A DNA stretch of 13,619 bases. Origin: Damh-18 sp964570795. GTDB lineage: Bacteria; Patescibacteriota; Minisyncoccia; Phycocordibacterales; UBA918. Position 1 is the first letter of the stretch. The number at the start of each line of letters is the position of its first letter. Made by a program: the position numbers and the translations under genes. Positions 11,377-13,619 of the stretch are shown piece by piece. A model generated the notes under the pieces. The model made no database searches, had not been told where the DNA came from, and saw only the letters and a program-made list of their open reading frames with translations. The DNA lies in NCBI GenBank assembly GCA_964570795.1, contig CAZMYZ010000018.1:1-13619 (forward strand). Direction: 5' to 3'.

Positions 11377-12309
11377 ATGAAAAAAAGTATTTATGTATTG
11401 AGTATTGTTGCGCTCGCAGCAATTGCAATCGTTATTGCACAGTTGGGTGATATTGAAACCCAAGCACCAGAAGTGGTAGATGCACCTAATGTGGTGGTGG
11501 AAAAGCCAATAGTACCCAGCACACCAAACTCAATTGCATACACTATTGATGGTGCCGAGTATGTACTCAGTGATGGAGTTTATACCGCTCCTACAGCGCC
11601 GGGCAGTGCAAGCATGACCACGGTACGGCTTTTTGGCGAGCCGGTGTATGGCGACCTCGATAAGGATGGCGATGACGACGCAGCGGTACTCCTCACGTAT
11701 AGTGCGGATGGTAGTGGCACCTTCTACTACGCTGCAATTGCTCGTAAATCTGGAGATACGTATACGAGCACCAATGCACTCCTTCTTGGCGATCGCATTG
11801 CGCCCCAAACGGTAGAAATTAACGAAGGAAACGCAGTATACAACTACGCTGTACGCATGGAGGGTGAGCCAATGACCACACCACCATCGATGGGTAAAAG
11901 TACGTGGATTCACCTTGATTCCACTACCGGAGAAATAGGGGAGTTGGTAAAAGATTTTGAAGGGGAAGTAGACACCACACAAATGAATCTTGAGATGAAG
12001 AAATGGGAGTGGGTACAGAGTGTCGATATGGGAGAATATATATTGCCAAAGAGCGCGGGAGTATTTACACTCACCTTCAGTGATGGGCAAGTGTCGGTAG
12101 GGACTGACTGCAACAATATGGGTGGTACATACACCATAAGCGGAAATTCTTTAAAATTTGGTCCTATGATGTCGACACTTATGTATTGTGAAGGTTCGCA
12201 GGAAACACTCTTTGCTACAATGCTTGGTGACGTACAATCATTTACGTTTACCAAGAAGGGGACGCTTGAACTCCAGTATGGAGATGGGGGAGTTGCAACA
12301 TTTCGGTAG
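11377..12309 (+). CDS. Exported protein with C-terminal META (HslJ-like) domain
   Basis: This 310-residue protein starts three bases after the previous stop. It has an N-terminal signal or anchor (KKSIYVLSIVALAAIAIVIA), a Pro/Val-rich linker (25-50) and a middle domain (about 52-200). That domain contains the calcium-loop-like DLDKDGDDD (93-101) and a beta-rich region with SGTFYYAAIARK and LGDRIAPQ. The C-terminal domain (about 208-310) matches the META/DUF306 pattern: WEWVQS, FTLTFSDGQVSVGTDCNNMGG, LKFGPMMSTLMYC, then FATMLGDVQSFTF. C245 and C271 could form a disulfide. META domains occur in heat-induced HslJ and in surface proteins; a cell-envelope role is inferred. Confidence 0.85.
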   Translation: MKKSIYVLSIVALAAIAIVIAQLGDIETQAPEVVDAPNVVVEKPIVPSTPNSIAYTIDGAEYVLSDGVYTAPTAPGSASMTTVRLFGEPVYGDLDKDGDDDAAVLLTYSADGSGTFYYAAIARKSGDTYTSTNALLLGDRIAPQTVEINEGNAVYNYAVRMEGEPMTTPPSMGKSTWIHLDSTTGEIGELVKDFEGEVDTTQMNLEMKKWEWVQSVDMGEYILPKSAGVFTLTFSDGQVSVGTDCNNMGGTYTISGNSLKFGPMMSTLMYCEGSQETLFATMLGDVQSFTFTKKGTLELQYGDGGVATFR

Positions 12310-12371
12310 GGAAGTGTTGATGGAAGACTTTTGAGTATCAAAGGTAACTAGATACCGCATGCTTTCGTATC

Positions 12372-12399
12372 TTGTCATTTTCAAAAAGTAATGTATAGT
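12372..12399 (+). promoter_or_regulatory. Promoter of the small lipoprotein gene
   Basis: TTGTCA (12372-12377) and TATAGT (12394-12399) are 16 bases apart; start expected near 12406, giving a leader of about 26 bases with AGAGAG before the ATG. Confidence 0.5.
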
Positions 12400-12431
12400 A
12401 TTGTTGGTTTCATTTATTCAGAGAGACACTC

Positions 12432-12653
12432 ATGAAAAAGGTTCTTTTTGTACCCACCCTCGTATTGGCAGTCTCGCTACAGGGTTGTCTTGCATCAATA
12501 CCGGTTAACATGCTGGTAGCAGGCGGTATTGCATCTACTGCAAGAAATGAACATGCAGATAGATGTGCTGCGATCGAAACTAAGGCCGAGAAGGAAAAGG
12601 TTTCGCGTATCGAGTTGAAGCGCCGTCTTACCGCTGCAGATTGCTCGTTATGA
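12432..12653 (+). CDS. Small predicted lipoprotein
   Basis: The 73-residue precursor has a basic start (MKK), a hydrophobic core (VLFVPTLVLAVS) and the lipobox LQGC with Cys19, so signal peptidase II would leave a 55-residue lipid-anchored peptide. After a short Gly/Ala region comes a charged helix (EKEKVSRIELKRRL). C45 and C71 may pair. The gene has its own promoter and terminator. Small entericidin-like or envelope lipoproteins look similar, but I cannot assign a family. Confidence 0.75.
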   Translation: MKKVLFVPTLVLAVSLQGCLASIPVNMLVAGGIASTARNEHADRCAAIETKAEKEKVSRIELKRRLTAADCSL

Positions 12654-12669
12654 TGCAGTGTATTAAAAC

Positions 12670-12706
12670 AATAGCCGACAGAATTCAAAAACTGTCGGTT
12701 ATTTTT
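12670..12706 (+). terminator. Terminator of the lipoprotein gene
   Basis: AATAGCCGACAG (12670-12681) pairs with CTGTCGGTTATT (12692-12703), 12 bp with one G-T pair, loop of ten bases, then TTT. Confidence 0.8.
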
Positions 12707-13089
12707 GTGGATGTATTCACACTACTGCTTTGCTGAATTTGTCTCGCTTTTTCTAATTCGCTAACGCTCATAAGAGTTATCATAACGAGTTACTAAGTAT
12801 CATTTTCACTACATTCAATTGAATAGGATGTTCAGGTCTCTTTTTTCATTTTGAAAGAAAAAAGAGACAGACTCAGAAAATATAGTCGCTATCGCTCGTT
12901 ATTTTCTGGCCACCCTGACTCGCTTCGCTGCGGTTTTCGAATCCGTGTGCAAAATACAATTGTTTGCAAAACGGCACTTGTGGTCACGAATCACTAAGTA
13001 TAATTTTCACTACGTTCAATTATTCTAAGTGTTCTCGACCCCACCTCGTCCGTTTTCTTTCTTCACAGAAAGAAAACATGACTGCGGTC
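12707..13089. repeat. Gene-free spacer with dispersed repeats and hairpins (copies B and C)
   Basis: I see no gene here. On the minus strand, copy C (12776-12820) and copy B (12978-13021) share GAAYGTAGTGAAAATNATACTTAG and relate to A1/A2 near tRNA-Lys. The 13-mer CGACCCCACCTCG (13036-13048) is the inverse of 447-459. Hairpins are GTCTCTTTTTTC (12836-12847/12857-12868), CAGAAAATA (12874-12882/12900-12908, loop holding TCGCTATCGCTC) and GTTTTCTTTC (13052-13061/13068-13077). Related boxes TCGCTAACGCTC (12758-12769), TCGCTATCGCTC (12886-12897) and TCGCTTCGCTGC (12920-12931) recur. Confidence 0.6.
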
Positions 13090-13178
13090 CGCACCAAGGT
13101 ACGAAAGCAAAACTATTTGCTTTCTACAATAAAAAACACTGGTTTTAAAACCAGTGATTTTTATTGTACCTTGGTGCG
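13090..13178. repeat. Large interrupted palindrome reaching into the 3' end of tRNA-Tyr
   Basis: CGCACCAAGGTAC (13090-13102) is the exact inverse of 13166-13178, which includes the tRNA-Tyr tail. Inside, 13125-13146 and 13147-13168 form a second 22-bp palindrome with one mismatch. The left arm is interrupted by a perfect 9-bp hairpin (GAAAGCAAA-ACTA-TTTGCTTTC, 13103-13124) bordered on both sides by TAC (13100-13102, 13125-13127), as if a 22-bp hairpin had been inserted with a 3-bp duplication. Confidence 0.8.
13125..13168 (-). terminator. Terminator of tRNA-Tyr
   Basis: The palindromic core CACTGGTTTTAAAACCAGTG (13137-13156) is followed on the minus strand by T6 and ATTG. It begins a few bases after the tRNA 3' end. 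Confidence 0.7.
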
Positions 13179-13257
13179 CCGGGCTGGATTCGAACCAGCG
13201 AAGACCGAAGTCGACAGATTTACAGTCTGTTGTGATTGACCACTCCACCACCGACGC
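13172..13257 (-). tRNA. tRNA-Tyr (anticodon GUA)
   Basis: A class II tRNA on the minus strand: acceptor GCGTCGG pairs with CCGGCGC (one T-G pair), the anticodon stem ACAGA/TCTGT encloses CTGTAAA with GTA, the variable arm is long as usual for bacterial Tyr, and the T arm is GCTGG-TTCGAAT-CCAGC. The discriminator is A and CCA is encoded (13172-13174), unlike the other three tRNAs here. A -10-like TAGAAT (13266-13271) lies just upstream. Confidence 0.95.
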
Positions 13258-13275
13258 ATGTATATATTCTATTGT
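13248..13275 (-). repeat. 28-bp direct repeat, copy covering the 5' end of tRNA-Tyr
   Basis: Identical to 13387-13414. On the minus strand it holds the AT-rich promoter region and the first ten bases of tRNA-Tyr (GCGTCGGTGG). Confidence 0.93.
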
Positions 13276-13356
13276 CTGCTACCAAGGTGGAGTGGAACCA
13301 CTCCTCCTCCTTTATCCTCGTAAACATCGGATAATTTGCTCATAAACTCGCAAACC

Positions 13357-13388
13357 GGATGAAATGTAAAGTAGTTTACATTTCATCC
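13357..13388 (-). other. 14-bp perfect hairpin after the partial tRNA-Tyr copy
   Basis: GGATGAAATGTAAA (13357-13370) pairs perfectly with 13375-13388 around GTAG. On the minus strand it follows directly on the duplicated tRNA-Tyr 5' end, as the hairpin at 2570-2598 does for tRNA-Cys. No T tract follows on either side. Confidence 0.8.
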
Positions 13389-13414
13389 ACCGACGCATGT
13401 ATATATTCTATTGT
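13387..13414 (-). repeat. 28-bp direct repeat, upstream partial copy of the tRNA-Tyr 5' end
   Basis: Second copy of 13248-13275, 139 bases upstream in the direction of tRNA-Tyr transcription. It includes the promoter-like TAGAAT and the tRNA's first ten bases and then runs into a hairpin. Confidence 0.93.
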
Positions 13415-13531
13415 ACTCCTCCACTCTCGATAACTCTATAATCTAACAGACTGGAAATCTGTAGAATGCTGAATAGAGCAAGCTATAAAGTACCACAATT
13501 CACTTATAAGTAAAAGTACCCTTGTGGGCTA

Positions 13532-13540
13532 TGGTACGAT
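13532..13540 (+). promoter_or_regulatory. Extended -10 box before the right-edge gene
   Basis: TGG-TACGAT (hexamer 13535-13540) ends ten bases before ATG 13550, implying a leader of about three bases. No clear -35 is present. Confidence 0.35.
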
Positions 13541-13549
13541 ATAGGGAAT

Positions 13550-13619
13550 ATGAAAAAAATTGTTTACCCCCTCCTCACCCTAACCCTCCTTCTTCTCATA
13601 CCTTTTGCTACCTATGCCG
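13550..13619 (+). CDS. Start of an exported protein (truncated by the window end)
   Basis: The frame from ATG 13550 stays open to the end of the window (23 residues). It is a clear signal peptide: MKKIVYP, a leucine-rich core (LLTLTLLLLIPF) and ATYA as a probable signal peptidase I site. AGGG stands only three to four bases before the ATG. The mature protein lies outside the window. Confidence 0.7.
   Translation, partial: MKKIVYPLLTLTLLLLIPFATYA

Noticed and set aside
12964..13345. Plus and minus ORFs containing GLDSNQRRPKSTDLQS or WFESSPAHQ
   Set aside because: They are translations of tRNA-Tyr and its flanking repeats, not genes.
13413..13495. tRNA-like anticodon arm ACAGA-CTGGAAA-TCTGT (Ser GGA on plus, Gly UCC on minus)
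   Set aside because: No matching acceptor stem, D arm or T arm could be built around it on either strand; at most a relic.

Overview
The window looks like a chromosomal segment of a streamlined bacterium, most likely a member of the Candidate Phyla Radiation (Patescibacteria/Parcubacteria-like). The grounds are a short IF-2 without the usual long N-terminal region, many small proteins of unknown family, very short leaders, and tRNA genes scattered between short operons. TGA is used as a stop (for example in the 8913-9188 gene, the 12432-12653 gene and the desulfurase), so the code is standard and this is not a Gracilibacteria/Absconditabacteria-type genome. Lineage is inferred; no rRNA is present.

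Layout. (1) 1-600: the 3' end of a truncated gene, its terminator, a duplicated copy of that 3' end, tRNA-Lys(CUU) with an 18-bp terminator, and a hairpin-rich spacer. (2) 655-2157: a small zinc-ribbon protein, then a 27-codon membrane micro-ORF with a strong Shine-Dalgarno that overlaps (ATGA) a predicted exported 265-aa protein, then an 89-aa acidic protein. (3) 2208-2756: a tRNA block with a tRNA-Leu 5' fragment, tRNA-Leu(UAG), and tRNA-Cys(GCA) preceded by a duplicated promoter and tRNA 5' end. (4) 2771-4619, minus strand: rbfA directly behind infB, a ribosome-biogenesis/translation-initiation operon. (5) 4808-8820: a class V cysteine desulfurase and a 896-aa Clp/Hsp100 unfoldase. (6) 8880-10549, minus strand: two diverged copies of one small-protein cassette (promoter, SD, ORF and terminator all resemble each other) and a TauE/SafE-type permease. 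(7) 10742-12653: a small acidic protein, a two-helix membrane protein, an exported META-domain protein and a small lipoprotein. (8) 12707-13619: a repeat-rich spacer, tRNA-Tyr(GUA) on the minus strand inside large inverted repeats, and the start of an exported protein.

Most interesting points. First, tRNA-Cys and tRNA-Tyr (and, weakly, tRNA-Leu) are each preceded by a partial copy of their own 5' end. In Cys and Tyr the copy is followed by a strong hairpin and then by sequence complementary to the tRNA itself, so the precursor RNA could fold in competing ways. Second, the Clp protein combines a full ClpB-type middle coiled coil with a ClpC-type loop carrying an FGF tripeptide at the place where ClpC docks on ClpP. 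Third, a dispersed intergenic repeat family surrounds the tRNA-Lys and tRNA-Tyr loci. Fourth, two small-protein genes share a whole regulatory cassette. Fifth, several genes have a -10 box only 7-12 bases before the start codon, suggesting leaderless or near-leaderless mRNAs, whereas others carry a perfect AGGAGGT.
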